From Marine Group III euryarchaeote CG-Epi4 (lineage in GTDB: Archaea; Thermoplasmatota; Poseidoniia; MGIII; CG-Epi1): a stretch of DNA of 40,977 nucleotides. The stretch's first letter is position 1; each line of letters opens with the position of its first letter. Under the pieces are notes generated by a model. The model worked only from the letters and a program-made list of their open reading frames with translations, made no database searches and had not been told where the DNA came from. The translations under genes and the position numbers were made by a program. Of this stretch, positions 32,918-40,927 are shown piece after piece. The stretch spans positions 1-40,977 of the forward strand of contig MIYX01000020.1 of the NCBI GenBank assembly GCA_001875365.1. The letters run 5' to 3'.

Positions 32918-34017
32918 TGAAAAAAATAGAATCATACGAAGAAGCTTTGGCATGGCTTGATGATCTAAACCAGAACAAAATTATGCCTGGACTAGAACGA
33001 ATACGGAAAGTTATGGATTTATTTGGAAACCCGCAGACTAAGATAAGAATCATCTCAATAGGAGGGACAAACGCAAAAGGAAGTACAAGTTACAACCTTA
33101 GCAGAACATTAATGCAAACGGGTAAAATAATAGGTTGTTTTACATCACCACACATACACACCGTGAGAGAAAGAATTAAAATAAATCATAAAAATATAAA
33201 TAAAAATTTATTTACAAAATATATATTCAAATTGAGGGACATTTCTGAAAAAAATAACCTCAGAATAACCTATTTTGAGGTATTAACTGCTTTAGCTTAC
33301 ATATACTTTCATGAAAAAAACGTTGATTATGCCATTATGGAGATTGGCCTAGGGGGAGAATGGGATGCTGTGAACATTGCCGATACAGAAATTGCAATAT
33401 TGACTACGCTAGGATTAGACCATACTGAATACTTAGGAAGTAATTTGGAAAAAATTGCAAAAACAAAGGCCAAAATAGTACGTAAAAATAGCACCGTGAT
33501 AACTGGTTGGAAGGAAAAATATCACAAATATATACCCATATCAAAAAAAATAATAAAAGGTGAAAATATCAAAGATTGGATCAAAGCATGTGTTGATACT
33601 CTAAAGCTATCAATTAAACCATTAATTTCAAGCATTCCTGGCAGACAGGAAACTCATTTAAACTTCACAATTGATACGGCACATAATGAACAAGCAATCA
33701 AGTACCTTTTATCCATAACTGATGATTACGACAGAATAATTCTTGGAATGCTCAAAGATAAAGATGTTAGAGGCTTTATTTCTAGACTACCTAAAAGTAG
33801 TACAATATTAGCCTGTAATATACAAAGTGAAAGAGGCGCCACCTCGAATTATATCTCTAAGATTTGTAGAGATTTAGACCTTGAGTGTATCAAATTTAAT
33901 AATGTAAAAGAAGCTATCTTATCTATAAAAGAGGAAAAAACATTGATTACGGGATCATTTTACACTGTTTCTGATGCAAGGAACTATTTCAAACTAGAAG
34001 GATATAGTGAACTATAA
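32917..34017 (+). CDS. folC: Folylpolyglutamate / dihydrofolate synthase, short form
   Basis: A Mur-ligase-type enzyme that adds glutamate to folates (and may join glutamate to dihydropteroate). I start at ATG 32917 (MKKIESYEEALAWL), which overlaps the upstream stop as TAATG; ATG 32899 would add six residues. Motifs are PGLERIRKVMDLFGNP, P-loop IGGTNAKGSTSYNL, FTSPHIHTVRERIKI, IMEIGLGGEWDAVNI, LTTLGLDHTEYLG, IPGRQE and the C-terminal-domain IDTAHNEQAI. At 366 residues it is about 50-60 shorter than usual FolC, mostly in the region between the central and C-terminal domains. All catalytic motifs remain, so it is probably active. Confidence 0.88.
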   Translation: MKKIESYEEALAWLDDLNQNKIMPGLERIRKVMDLFGNPQTKIRIISIGGTNAKGSTSYNLSRTLMQTGKIIGCFTSPHIHTVRERIKINHKNINKNLFTKYIFKLRDISEKNNLRITYFEVLTALAYIYFHEKNVDYAIMEIGLGGEWDAVNIADTEIAILTTLGLDHTEYLGSNLEKIAKTKAKIVRKNSTVITGWKEKYHKYIPISKKIIKGENIKDWIKACVDTLKLSIKPLISSIPGRQETHLNFTIDTAHNEQAIKYLLSITDDYDRIILGMLKDKDVRGFISRLPKSSTILACNIQSERGATSNYISKICRDLDLECIKFNNVKEAILSIKEEKTLITGSFYTVSDARNYFKLEGYSEL

Positions 34018-34041
34018 TTATGAGTCTTTAATGATAAACTA

Positions 34042-35001
34042 ATGAAACATGTATCAACTATAGTTGCAACTCTTGTTTTGCTCACTACCGCAAGTAGCGG
34101 ATGTTTGGAAAATGGATTCTTTGGTAATGAAAATAGCGAGCCCTCTTTAGCATCTCCAACTTGGGAAAAAGGTGATTTTTGGGAATACTCAATCACTGTA
34201 GACGATAAACAATTTTCAACTACTATGGTTGTCTCAGTAGATGATGACGATTCAGACTATTATATTGGTGCCGGGAGTTTGTCTTCAGGAAGTGGGCTCG
34301 ATGATGCTAAGAGACATGCCGTCTTGAACTATAATCCTGCACTCGGCAGAGTCCAGATGGCAGATTATGCCATCTATGAGAACAATATTCCACAAAAGAT
34401 AACTGATTTTCCTTTAGAGCAGGATAAGAGTTGGGAATTTTCTCTCTACGGTGAAAATTTCAAAGCAAGCGTTATCGATATTACTGAATCTGTTGCTGAA
34501 ATGAATGCGAATGCAAACAGTGGAGCATTTATCAAATATACCTTTGATAAGAATGCTAGATGGTTAGATAATTTTGAATATACTAATTCAAACGGTGAGG
34601 TAGAATTAGTTATGAATTTAGCAAATTACGGTAGCGGATACACGGGAAATTCTTACTTTTGCAGAGGTGGAGATTTATTCGACGAAGAATTTATTGGACC
34701 TGACTTTGGAGTTTATGATACTGTATTTGCAAATGAGGGACACGAAAGATATGGTCCTTGGAACTACATAGTCTATTACTTGGAAGCTGACATCGGAAGT
34801 TCGGGCAGTGGAGAACTAGTCTTGCGTGATCATGAAGGTACTGAAGTCTTACTTGAAACATTTAGTCCAGGAACTAATCAACATATCATGGGTACTGTAG
34901 CTGGAAGTAGTGGGAACTGGACACTAGAAATTTCACTTTCAGGTAATGCCGACGTAAGAGCAAGAATTGCTGGAGCAATTCAATATACATATTCAGTATA
35001 A
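34042..35001 (+). CDS. Putative lipoprotein, unknown function
   Basis: A 319-residue protein with a lipoprotein-type signal peptide: KHVSTIVATLVLLTTA then SSGC, giving a lipobox Cys at residue 20. After an acidic linker there is a beta-rich domain (TWEKGDFWEYSITVDDKQFS) and a C-terminal jelly-roll-like part (WNYIVYYLEADIGSSGSGEL, LEISLSGNADVRARI) that resembles the pre-peptidase C-terminal sort of sandwich. I do not recognise a named family. It is probably anchored to the outer face of the membrane. It starts 24 nt after folC and converges with DUF655. Confidence 0.72.
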   Translation: MKHVSTIVATLVLLTTASSGCLENGFFGNENSEPSLASPTWEKGDFWEYSITVDDKQFSTTMVVSVDDDDSDYYIGAGSLSSGSGLDDAKRHAVLNYNPALGRVQMADYAIYENNIPQKITDFPLEQDKSWEFSLYGENFKASVIDITESVAEMNANANSGAFIKYTFDKNARWLDNFEYTNSNGEVELVMNLANYGSGYTGNSYFCRGGDLFDEEFIGPDFGVYDTVFANEGHERYGPWNYIVYYLEADIGSSGSGELVLRDHEGTEVLLETFSPGTNQHIMGTVAGSSGNWTLEISLSGNADVRARIAGAIQYTYSV

Positions 35002-35541
35002 TTACTTAACAAATAATCTGTATTTCTGATCGGTCTCTCGAATTTCATTCTCTATTCTCTGAGATAAATATTTTTCAGGGTTTCTAAAACTAGAAATTTT
35101 CTCTTCCATTTCTTTGAAAGTTTTGTAAGGTCTATTTCTAACGATAAGATTCATAGTTTTTTTACCCAATCCAGGAATTAATTCTAAAGAGTGATACCTA
35201 CGTGAAATAGGGCCTGCATGATTGTAGAATTGTATAAACTTTTCTTCATTATCTTTTACAATTTCATCTAGGACGAAACTTAATTCACTTTGTGCAGTAT
35301 GTGTCAAGTCGGAATAATTAACTCTTGCTCTAACATGATCAATTTGCGTTCTATCCTCTGTTTCTTTCCCAATATAACACTTATCGCCAATATTTATTGC
35401 TGCCCCAACTACTGGCTGCATATCAAATATTTTAAATTCTTCGATACCCAATCCGTATACTAAAGGTTCTCTTCGAAATCTTCTCTTACTATCGGGCCTT
35501 CCTTCTGGTAATACATCAAGAACGTAGGCATAATCTTCCAT
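35002..35541 (-). CDS. DUF655 protein, RNA-associated, with helix-hairpin-helix
   Basis: A 179-residue archaeal protein of the DUF655 family. It shows the typical opening EDYAYVLDVLPEGRPDSKRR, a small OB-like region (VVGAAINIGDKCYIGKE) and a helix-hairpin-helix motif LELIPGLGKKTMNLIV. The family is nearly universal in archaea and usually sits beside the genes for eL21 and Rpo4, as here, implying a role in translation or RNA metabolism that has not been pinned down. It is the last gene of the pus10-eL21-rpoF unit, 3 nt after rpoF. Confidence 0.92.
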   Translation of the reverse strand: MEDYAYVLDVLPEGRPDSKRRFRREPLVYGLGIEEFKIFDMQPVVGAAINIGDKCYIGKETEDRTQIDHVRARVNYSDLTHTAQSELSFVLDEIVKDNEEKFIQFYNHAGPISRRYHSLELIPGLGKKTMNLIVRNRPYKTFKEMEEKISSFRNPEKYLSQRIENEIRETDQKYRLFVK

Positions 35542-35544
35542 TAA

Positions 35545-36033
35545 TCATACCCCCATTATCTCCTTGACAGTTGAAATTATGACTTCGATTTCATCATGTC
35601 CAAGAGAGAAACGTTCTCTAGCGAAAATAGATCTAACTGCATCTGCATGCATAGGTAAAACGTCAACTATCTTAGCTGCATAATAATCATTAACATGCTC
35701 TAATTCAATAATTTTTTCAATAATTTGCCTACCTTGCTCAGGAGTAGCCTGAGTAATCAGGCGAACATGATCTAGAGCTAGTTTGTGCTCATATTGTATT
35801 TGCTCAATCAAAATTAGCCTTTGAGAGTCACATTTTTCACAGATTGGACCTTTGTATTCGTCTGACTCTTCTTCATCTTCAGACTTTTCAGTTTCGGGCT
35901 CAACGTCAGGAACTGCTTGAAAATGACCGCAATCTACACATCTCAAACGATTTTCTCTCACACTTAGCTCTTTTTCGAGTAACTCTTTTGCTACACCTAA
36001 AGGTACCGGTTCGGGTTGTTTTTCTACGTCCAT
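35545..36033 (-). CDS. rpoF: RNA polymerase subunit Rpo4 (RpoF/Rpb4) with inserted zinc-ribbon-like segment
   Basis: This subunit pairs with Rpo7 in the polymerase stalk. The usual core is visible: VPLGVAKELLEKEL at the start, YEHKLALDHVRLITQATPEQ, AAKIVDVLPMHADAVRSIFA and LGHDEIEVIISTVKEI. Between the first helix and the YEHKLAL helix there are about 45 extra residues with two CxxC pairs (C32/C35 in RCVDCGHF, C65/C68 in PICEKCDS) around an acidic loop, which look like a zinc ribbon. Archaeal Rpo4 is normally about 110-120 residues; this is 162. The gene lies between eL21 and DUF655 as in other archaea, so the assignment is firm. Confidence 0.93.
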   Translation of the reverse strand: MDVEKQPEPVPLGVAKELLEKELSVRENRLRCVDCGHFQAVPDVEPETEKSEDEEESDEYKGPICEKCDSQRLILIEQIQYEHKLALDHVRLITQATPEQGRQIIEKIIELEHVNDYYAAKIVDVLPMHADAVRSIFARERFSLGHDEIEVIISTVKEIMGV

Positions 36034-36043
36034 GTTTATACTC

Positions 36044-36337
36044 CTACTTAGCTTTCCTAAGATGCTCTGGTCTTATTATTAATTCTTTGAGCATGTTACC
36101 AACGCGTGTTGATACCACATAAGCCTTACCTTGATTACCAGTCACTTTGCCCGTCAATCCGTGAAATCTATGGTGTGGTTGACCTTTCTGGTATGAAGGA
36201 TCAATTACAACATTAACTGTATCTCCTACATTAAATGTTTGCAATGAGCGTGTAATTGGAGAAAGTCCCTTCTCTTTGAAAGAGCGTGAAAGCTTGTGGC
36301 GTGAACCACTTCTTAATCCTTGTGATCTTTTGGTCAT
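36044..36337 (-). CDS. rpl21e: Large-subunit ribosomal protein eL21
   Basis: A 97-residue basic protein with the family pattern SQGLRSGSRHKLSRSFKEKG, VGDTVNVVIDPSYQKGQPHH and RFHGLTGKVTGNQGKAYVV. It is a component of the 50S subunit in archaea and eukaryotes. Length is normal. Its ATG overlaps the pus10 stop by 4 nt and it is followed by rpoF after 10 nt, the gene order common in euryarchaea. Confidence 0.98.
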   Translation of the reverse strand: MTKRSQGLRSGSRHKLSRSFKEKGLSPITRSLQTFNVGDTVNVVIDPSYQKGQPHHRFHGLTGKVTGNQGKAYVVSTRVGNMLKELIIRPEHLRKAK

Positions 36338-37575
36338 TTTGTTTCCTCATCGTTTTCAAGGTGAAGATTAAGGACATCCAAAACCTCTACCTTGCATGCT
36401 TCATCAACCAGTGAGGAAAAACTAGGAACTGTGCGTCCCATGTCTCCACTGACAAGCTCACGAATATAGGTCCCGTGTTGAGCTCTGATTTCTAATTCGA
36501 CCATTCCTTGCTCAAATGATAATACATTTACCGATTCAACAAGGCGTGGGCGTATCAAATCTGCTCTACGGTGCGCTACACGTGTTGGTGTCCGCTGCTT
36601 GATAAGCTTCTCCTTCAACCTCTGCGCCCCGTTCTTAAGGCTTTCTATTGTTAAGTCTTCAGGAATAGACACGTCTACTCTGTATGATTTATCACATACC
36701 GTATTCTTAAGTTCAGCCACTCTTTTTCGAGGAACAAACTCTAAACTATTTACTTGAATACGACCCATGTTAATCTCATTAATTTTATCTGTAATCTCAT
36801 TTAAGTTTACATCTCGATTCCTAGGCATTCGAAGTTCGAGTACAAAAGGTCTACCTGAACCTAACATTGCCGCATCGATGTCTTCGCGTCCCATCCCGTG
36901 AAAAAGATTTTCAGTTGCCTTCGTGACTTTCATGAAAGGTCTAGCTACGAGAGACTGAACTGAATCTGGATAAAGTTGACCAGTGTCATTGCAACTTTTA
37001 CAACCCCTTCCTTTACAGCTTCTACAAGGCCAATAAGTCTGAGGTATAGTTCTATCGTATTTGTTATATTTCCCCTCAACAAATATAGACTTAATTTCTA
37101 AGTTAATTGTATCATACCTAGTATCGATAATTATTGTTGAATCGGGATTATCTAATCTCGCTAAAATATTATTTTTCTGAAAAACCCCTATACCGATCTC
37201 TCTGTTTAATTGAGATTTAATACTCTCTGATAAATTCACACCAAAAATATTTGCAAATTCAGATTCTAGGTTTAGGATGTCCTTATCGACAATCGTTCCT
37301 ATTTTAAAAGTTTCAAGCGAATAATCTGAGATTGATTCAGAGGCCAAGTCGATAAAATTATCAATTTCTCCAAACAATCCATCACAAATCTTACAATCCT
37401 CTGGGGAGCAAATATGATCTTCCTCAATATTTTTATTCTCAGATAATTCAATAAGGTTAATCATCTCAATGCCTCTTTCCCGATTATCTAGACCAAAACC
37501 AACTAATCCTACTGAACGACCTAAGCAAGAAAGACAAAAGGGCGAGTACTTCTTTATTTCTTCTAAATCAAACAT
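36334..37575 (-). CDS. pus10: tRNA pseudouridine synthase Pus10
   Basis: A 413-residue enzyme that makes pseudouridine 54 and 55 in the T loop of archaeal tRNAs. The N-terminal part has Cys pairs (PFCLSCLGRS, CSPEDCKICDG) and a central CRSCKGRGCKSCNDTGQLYP zinc-binding stretch. The catalytic domain shows FHGMGREDIDAAMLGSGRPF with the catalytic Asp, FVLELRMPRNRDV and THVGT-like AQHGTYIRELVSGDMGRT near the end. The length fits archaeal Pus10. It is the first gene of the pus10-eL21-rpoF-DUF655 unit and lies 11 nt after the phosphodiesterase gene. Confidence 0.95.
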   Translation of the reverse strand: MFDLEEIKKYSPFCLSCLGRSVGLVGFGLDNRERGIEMINLIELSENKNIEEDHICSPEDCKICDGLFGEIDNFIDLASESISDYSLETFKIGTIVDKDILNLESEFANIFGVNLSESIKSQLNREIGIGVFQKNNILARLDNPDSTIIIDTRYDTINLEIKSIFVEGKYNKYDRTIPQTYWPCRSCKGRGCKSCNDTGQLYPDSVQSLVARPFMKVTKATENLFHGMGREDIDAAMLGSGRPFVLELRMPRNRDVNLNEITDKINEINMGRIQVNSLEFVPRKRVAELKNTVCDKSYRVDVSIPEDLTIESLKNGAQRLKEKLIKQRTPTRVAHRRADLIRPRLVESVNVLSFEQGMVELEIRAQHGTYIRELVSGDMGRTVPSFSSLVDEACKVEVLDVLNLHLENDEETK

Positions 37576-37586
37576 TTTTTAAATTT

Positions 37587-38273
37587 TTAATTTCCTAAAA
37601 TTTTACTAGGAACATCCGTTACTATAGAGTGGATATCACTGTTTATTAAATCTTTCAAAAGGTTTAGCTCGTTTACAGTCCAAAGCTGTATTGGAACCTC
37701 TTTTTTCTGGAAATTTCGCATTAAGCCCATTTCGTATATTTTATAAAAAGGAGCTATAAAATCTGCTTTGGAATAATAAAAATCCTCCATAGAAATGGCT
37801 TCCTTAATTATTTTGTAGAAAACTTGGTAACTGATAGCGTCGCCTAGTAATAATCCAGATACAATTTTCGAATCTTGACACTTAACTCTTCGAATCACTG
37901 AAGGTATGAAAGATGTAACATATATATTATCATAACTAAAATTAGCTACTAATAAATCAACTACTTCAGTCTCAAATCCTTCTTCTTTTATCTCTAGATT
38001 TACACCAATTTTGCCTTTACATAAGAAAAGTACTTCCTCTAATCTGCATAAATGCTCATTAGAACTTTTTAAGGATCCATAGGTAAGGTTGGAAACTGAA
38101 ACGCCATTAATTTTGGCATCATGTTGGCATACTAGTACTTCATCAAATGTTTTTCTAACATCAAATTCAACCATATCTACTCCCAGATTAATAGCCTCTT
38201 CAATTCCAGTCAAATCATTCTCGGGACTGCTTAAATCCGTCTTGCCTCTATGAGAAATAATTCGCGGGGACAT
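37587..38273 (-). CDS. Glycerophosphodiester phosphodiesterase family protein
   Basis: A 228-residue TIM-barrel enzyme of the GDPD family, which splits glycerophosphodiesters into glycerol phosphate and an alcohol. Active-site motifs are ISHRGKTDLSSPEN (catalytic His and Arg with the family's PEN), MVEFDVRKTFDEVLVCQHD (acidic metal ligands and second His), VNLEIKE and LWTVNE near the C-terminus. No signal peptide, so it is cytoplasmic and more likely to recycle lipid head groups than to scavenge outside. The substrate in an archaeon with glycerol-1-phosphate lipids is an open question. Confidence 0.92.
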   Translation of the reverse strand: MSPRIISHRGKTDLSSPENDLTGIEEAINLGVDMVEFDVRKTFDEVLVCQHDAKINGVSVSNLTYGSLKSSNEHLCRLEEVLFLCKGKIGVNLEIKEEGFETEVVDLLVANFSYDNIYVTSFIPSVIRRVKCQDSKIVSGLLLGDAISYQVFYKIIKEAISMEDFYYSKADFIAPFYKIYEMGLMRNFQKKEVPIQLWTVNELNLLKDLINSDIHSIVTDVPSKILGN

Positions 38274-38332
38274 GAAGCCTCATACAGATGTTTAAATATT
38301 AAATACTGTAAGTGGATAAAGGTTTGATTAAA

Positions 38333-39091
38333 ATGGAAAGTGATTCTAATTACGGCGGCAGTTCATCAGGTAGAATACAAAATCTTGTTGAAGATTTAGG
38401 TGATGAAGATTACAGTACGCGCAGTGAAGCATTAATGACCCTAAAAGCAATGTTACCTATCAGCGAAGTTTCTATATCTAAGAGCCTTGTTGAAGTTGTA
38501 TTAAGCCATGGTGAAAACAAAGCTGGAAGTAGTACTTCATTTGTAAACAAAGGCGCTATTGAATTATTTCAGAATATGACTGAAATAGGGCTTGAACCTC
38601 TCGTAAATGATTTACTAAAGAATGGAGATTCATACGCTAGAAGGGTAGCTACGGATGCTATGGGCCGAACTGGAAGAATGGCTGTTTTACCCTATCTTGT
38701 AAAATGCATGGATGATGATGACATGTATGTCAGATGGCAAGCTGCTAAAGGGCTAGGAAGATTTGCAGGTTCAAGCGATGCACGTGATGCACTTGTTGAT
38801 TGCATGGATGATTCTGAACCGTATGTACGAAAAAGAGTTGCAAGATCACTTGAAATCTTCGGTGGATCTGGCCCTATTGATGAAAAAGTCAAAGGTCCAA
38901 TGGAAGAAGATGGTAAAGGTGACATTGACGGTGATGGAATATCAGACTCTGATGATGAAGAACCTAGAATTCCAGATGATAAACCTGATTATGGCTCAAT
39001 GACTGTTGCTGAACTTAAAAAAGTTCTAAAGGGGAAAGGTTTGTCCGTTTCTGGCAAAAAGGCTGACTTGATTTCTAGATTAGAAGAATAA
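38333..39091 (+). CDS. HEAT-repeat protein with C-terminal SAP domain
   Basis: 252 residues from ATG 38333 (MESDSNYGG); a GTG at 38312 in frame would add seven. Residues about 20-180 are helical PBS-lyase/HEAT-type repeats (YARRVATDAMGRTGRMAVLP, YVRWQAAKGLGRFAGSSDAR, YVRKRVARSLEIFG). A Ser/Gly and acidic linker with DIDGDGISDSDDEEP looks like a calcium-binding thrombospondin-3-type repeat. The last 30 residues are a SAP motif (MTVAELKKVLKGKGLSVSGK then ADLISRLEE), a nucleic-acid-binding fold. No signal peptide. The combination suggests a nucleic-acid-associated scaffold; that is inference. Confidence 0.82.
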   Translation: MESDSNYGGSSSGRIQNLVEDLGDEDYSTRSEALMTLKAMLPISEVSISKSLVEVVLSHGENKAGSSTSFVNKGAIELFQNMTEIGLEPLVNDLLKNGDSYARRVATDAMGRTGRMAVLPYLVKCMDDDDMYVRWQAAKGLGRFAGSSDARDALVDCMDDSEPYVRKRVARSLEIFGGSGPIDEKVKGPMEEDGKGDIDGDGISDSDDEEPRIPDDKPDYGSMTVAELKKVLKGKGLSVSGKKADLISRLEE

Positions 39092-39093
39092 TT

Positions 39094-40434
39094 CTAAGGC
39101 GTTGTTCTACGCATAGTGCGTGGGAAAGGAATTACATGCTTAATATGATCTGAACCACAAAGCCAACTTACCGTTCGGTCAATACCAAGTCCGAAACCTG
39201 AGTGTGGAACACTACCAAACTTTCTGATATCTAAATACCAACCATAGGATTCTGGTTCCAAGCCCTCCTCTCTGATTCTCTCTACTAACTCCTCAGGCGA
39301 CCAAACTCTTTCCCCACCGCCGATTATCTCACCATAACCTTCTGGAGCTAGCAAATCATGACAAACTAACGACTTAGGATCACTAGGATCTGGCCTATGG
39401 TAAAACCCTTTTTCACGAGGGAAATTTGTTATATACATTGGAGATTTTAACTCCTGAGTAAGTGCTTTTTCCTCTTTGTACCCAAAATCATCACCCCACG
39501 ATAAATCGAAACCCATTGAATTTAACTTGACAAGAACTTCCTCATATGTCATTCTTTCAAATGGAGCCTTAATATTTTCCAATATTGAAATATCTCTGCC
39601 TAATATTTCTAACTCTTTTCTATTAGATGATAAAACCGAACTTATGATATGCATAATCATACCTTCTTCTAGTTCCATCATTTGATGGTTATGCATCCAG
39701 GCTGATTCTACTTCCGCATGCCAGAACTCAGTTAAATGACGACGAGTTCTAGACTTCTCTGCTCGAAAAGATGGAGCCAAAGTAAATATATTTTCTAAAC
39801 CAAACATTGTGGCTTCTGCATATAATTGCCAAGATTGACTCAAGTGGGCATAAAACTTTTGACCTGTTTTTTCCTTATCATCGTCGTAATACACATTAAA
39901 TAAAGTCGAACCCCCTTCACATGCTGAGGTTGTAAAACTTGGAGACTGAATTTCAGTAAAGTCATTATCTGTCCAATAATCTCTAAATGCCTTAAAAACG
40001 GTCGAACGGATTTTAAGAGAAGCAACCATATTTTGGCTGCGCAACCACAAATGCCTATTATTCAGTAAATGCTCATCACTCTGGTCCTTGGTAATTGGAA
40101 AGGTATCTGCAAAATGAACCACTACAAATTCGCTGGCCCTTATTTCCCAACCGCCTGGTGCTCTCTCATCTTTGACTGGAATGCCTCTAACTATTACTGA
40201 AGATTCAATTAACGCCTTTCTTGCATCCGCAAACGAATTTTCGCTAACATTTTGCTTAGACACTGTTGTTTGAATATTACCTGTCGAGTCTCTCATTACT
40301 ATAAATGCTAATTTACCTGAAGAACGAGTCCTGTAAATCCAACCCCTCACCAAAATTTCTTCCTCACACTCGCCGGCGAGAACTTTGCCAATCTGCGTAA
40401 ATTCATCATGATTTGGAAATTCAGGATAACTCAT
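39094..40434 (-). CDS. asnS: Asparaginyl-tRNA synthetase
   Basis: It charges tRNA-Asn with asparagine. The 446-residue class IIb synthetase has an N-terminal OB anticodon domain (EEILVRGWIYRTRSSGKLAF), then HLWLRSQNMVASLKIRSTVF, motif 2 LAPSFRAEKSRTRRHLTEFW, ACEGGSTLF, LLAPEGYGEIIGGGERVW, and motif 3 GFGLGIDRTVSWL. CEGGSTLF and the EPEXAW-like HAEVESAW favour AsnRS over AspRS. Having AsnRS means the direct route to Asn-tRNA is present and the GatCAB route would not be needed for Asn. It converges with the HEAT-SAP gene, stop codons 2 nt apart. Confidence 0.95.
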   Translation of the reverse strand: MSYPEFPNHDEFTQIGKVLAGECEEEILVRGWIYRTRSSGKLAFIVMRDSTGNIQTTVSKQNVSENSFADARKALIESSVIVRGIPVKDERAPGGWEIRASEFVVVHFADTFPITKDQSDEHLLNNRHLWLRSQNMVASLKIRSTVFKAFRDYWTDNDFTEIQSPSFTTSACEGGSTLFNVYYDDDKEKTGQKFYAHLSQSWQLYAEATMFGLENIFTLAPSFRAEKSRTRRHLTEFWHAEVESAWMHNHQMMELEEGMIMHIISSVLSSNRKELEILGRDISILENIKAPFERMTYEEVLVKLNSMGFDLSWGDDFGYKEEKALTQELKSPMYITNFPREKGFYHRPDPSDPKSLVCHDLLAPEGYGEIIGGGERVWSPEELVERIREEGLEPESYGWYLDIRKFGSVPHSGFGLGIDRTVSWLCGSDHIKHVIPFPRTMRRTTP

Positions 40435-40509
40435 ACTTTGTCAACTAGATATGCCCAAATAATACTTCCCACAAGATTTAATTAATGTCAAGTTTTTACA
40501 ATTTATAGT

Positions 40510-40722
40510 ATGTATGGAATTATATGTTGCCCTAAATGCCGATTTGTTACAGGAATCGATTTGCAGTTTAAATCAAAGAAATGTATCAAATGTAATTACA
40601 ATATTAATCTCAAAAAAGTACGTATAATTTTCAAAACTGAAGATAATAATGAACTAGGTGATCTTATTAAAGATGCAAAAAAGCGAGTTGAAAGTGGAAA
40701 TTTATTTGTTAATTCGCAGTAG
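40510..40722 (+). CDS. Small zinc-ribbon protein, DUF1922-like
   Basis: A 70-residue protein with a four-cysteine zinc ribbon: CCPKC (Cys7, Cys10) and KKCIKC (Cys25, Cys28), followed by KKVRIIFKTEDNNELGDLIK and a helical, basic tail. The YGIICCPKCR opening is like the archaeal DUF1922 family, whose function is unknown. It is divergent from AsnRS and lies 44 nt upstream of the eL41 gene on the same strand. Confidence 0.75.
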   Translation: MYGIICCPKCRFVTGIDLQFKSKKCIKCNYNINLKKVRIIFKTEDNNELGDLIKDAKKRVESGNLFVNSQ

Positions 40723-40755
40723 GTCGCATTTTAAATACGGTGGGCGAGTGCGACC
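40722..40755. promoter_or_regulatory. eL41 promoter: TATA box flanked by inverted repeat GGTCGCA/TGCGACC
   Basis: A perfect 7-bp inverted repeat (40722-40728 and 40749-40755) with a 20-nt spacer encloses the TATA-like TTTTAAATA (40729-40737). Transcription should begin near 40758, giving a leader of about 8 nt before ATG 40767. The arms lie upstream of the expected start site, so a protein-binding operator is more likely than an RNA hairpin. They are unusually G+C-rich for this window. Confidence 0.5.
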
Positions 40756-40766
40756 ATCCTAATAAT

Positions 40767-40871
40767 ATGAAGAGAAGCTCTCGAGTTTGGAAAAAAGCCG
40801 GAAAGCAACGTTGGAAATGGCGTAAAAAGAAAATGCGTCGTCGTAAGCGTGAAAGAAGGCGTAACAAGTAG
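40767..40871 (+). CDS. rpl41e: Large-subunit ribosomal protein eL41
   Basis: A 34-residue, extremely basic peptide from ATG 40767 to TAG 40869-40871. It opens MKRSSRVWKKAGKQRWKWRK and continues with a run of Arg and Lys. This is the known composition and Trp spacing of archaeal eL41, the smallest ribosomal protein, a single helix bridging the two subunits. It is so short that annotation often misses it. It is preceded by a TATA box at the right distance and lies beside other translation genes (AsnRS, PheT). Confidence 0.9.
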   Translation: MKRSSRVWKKAGKQRWKWRKKKMRRRKRERRRNK

Positions 40872-40927
40872 TTTTGAAGAAGTTTTAGACAAATTTCCTT
40901 ATAACACCTTCACAATAGGAATTTAGG

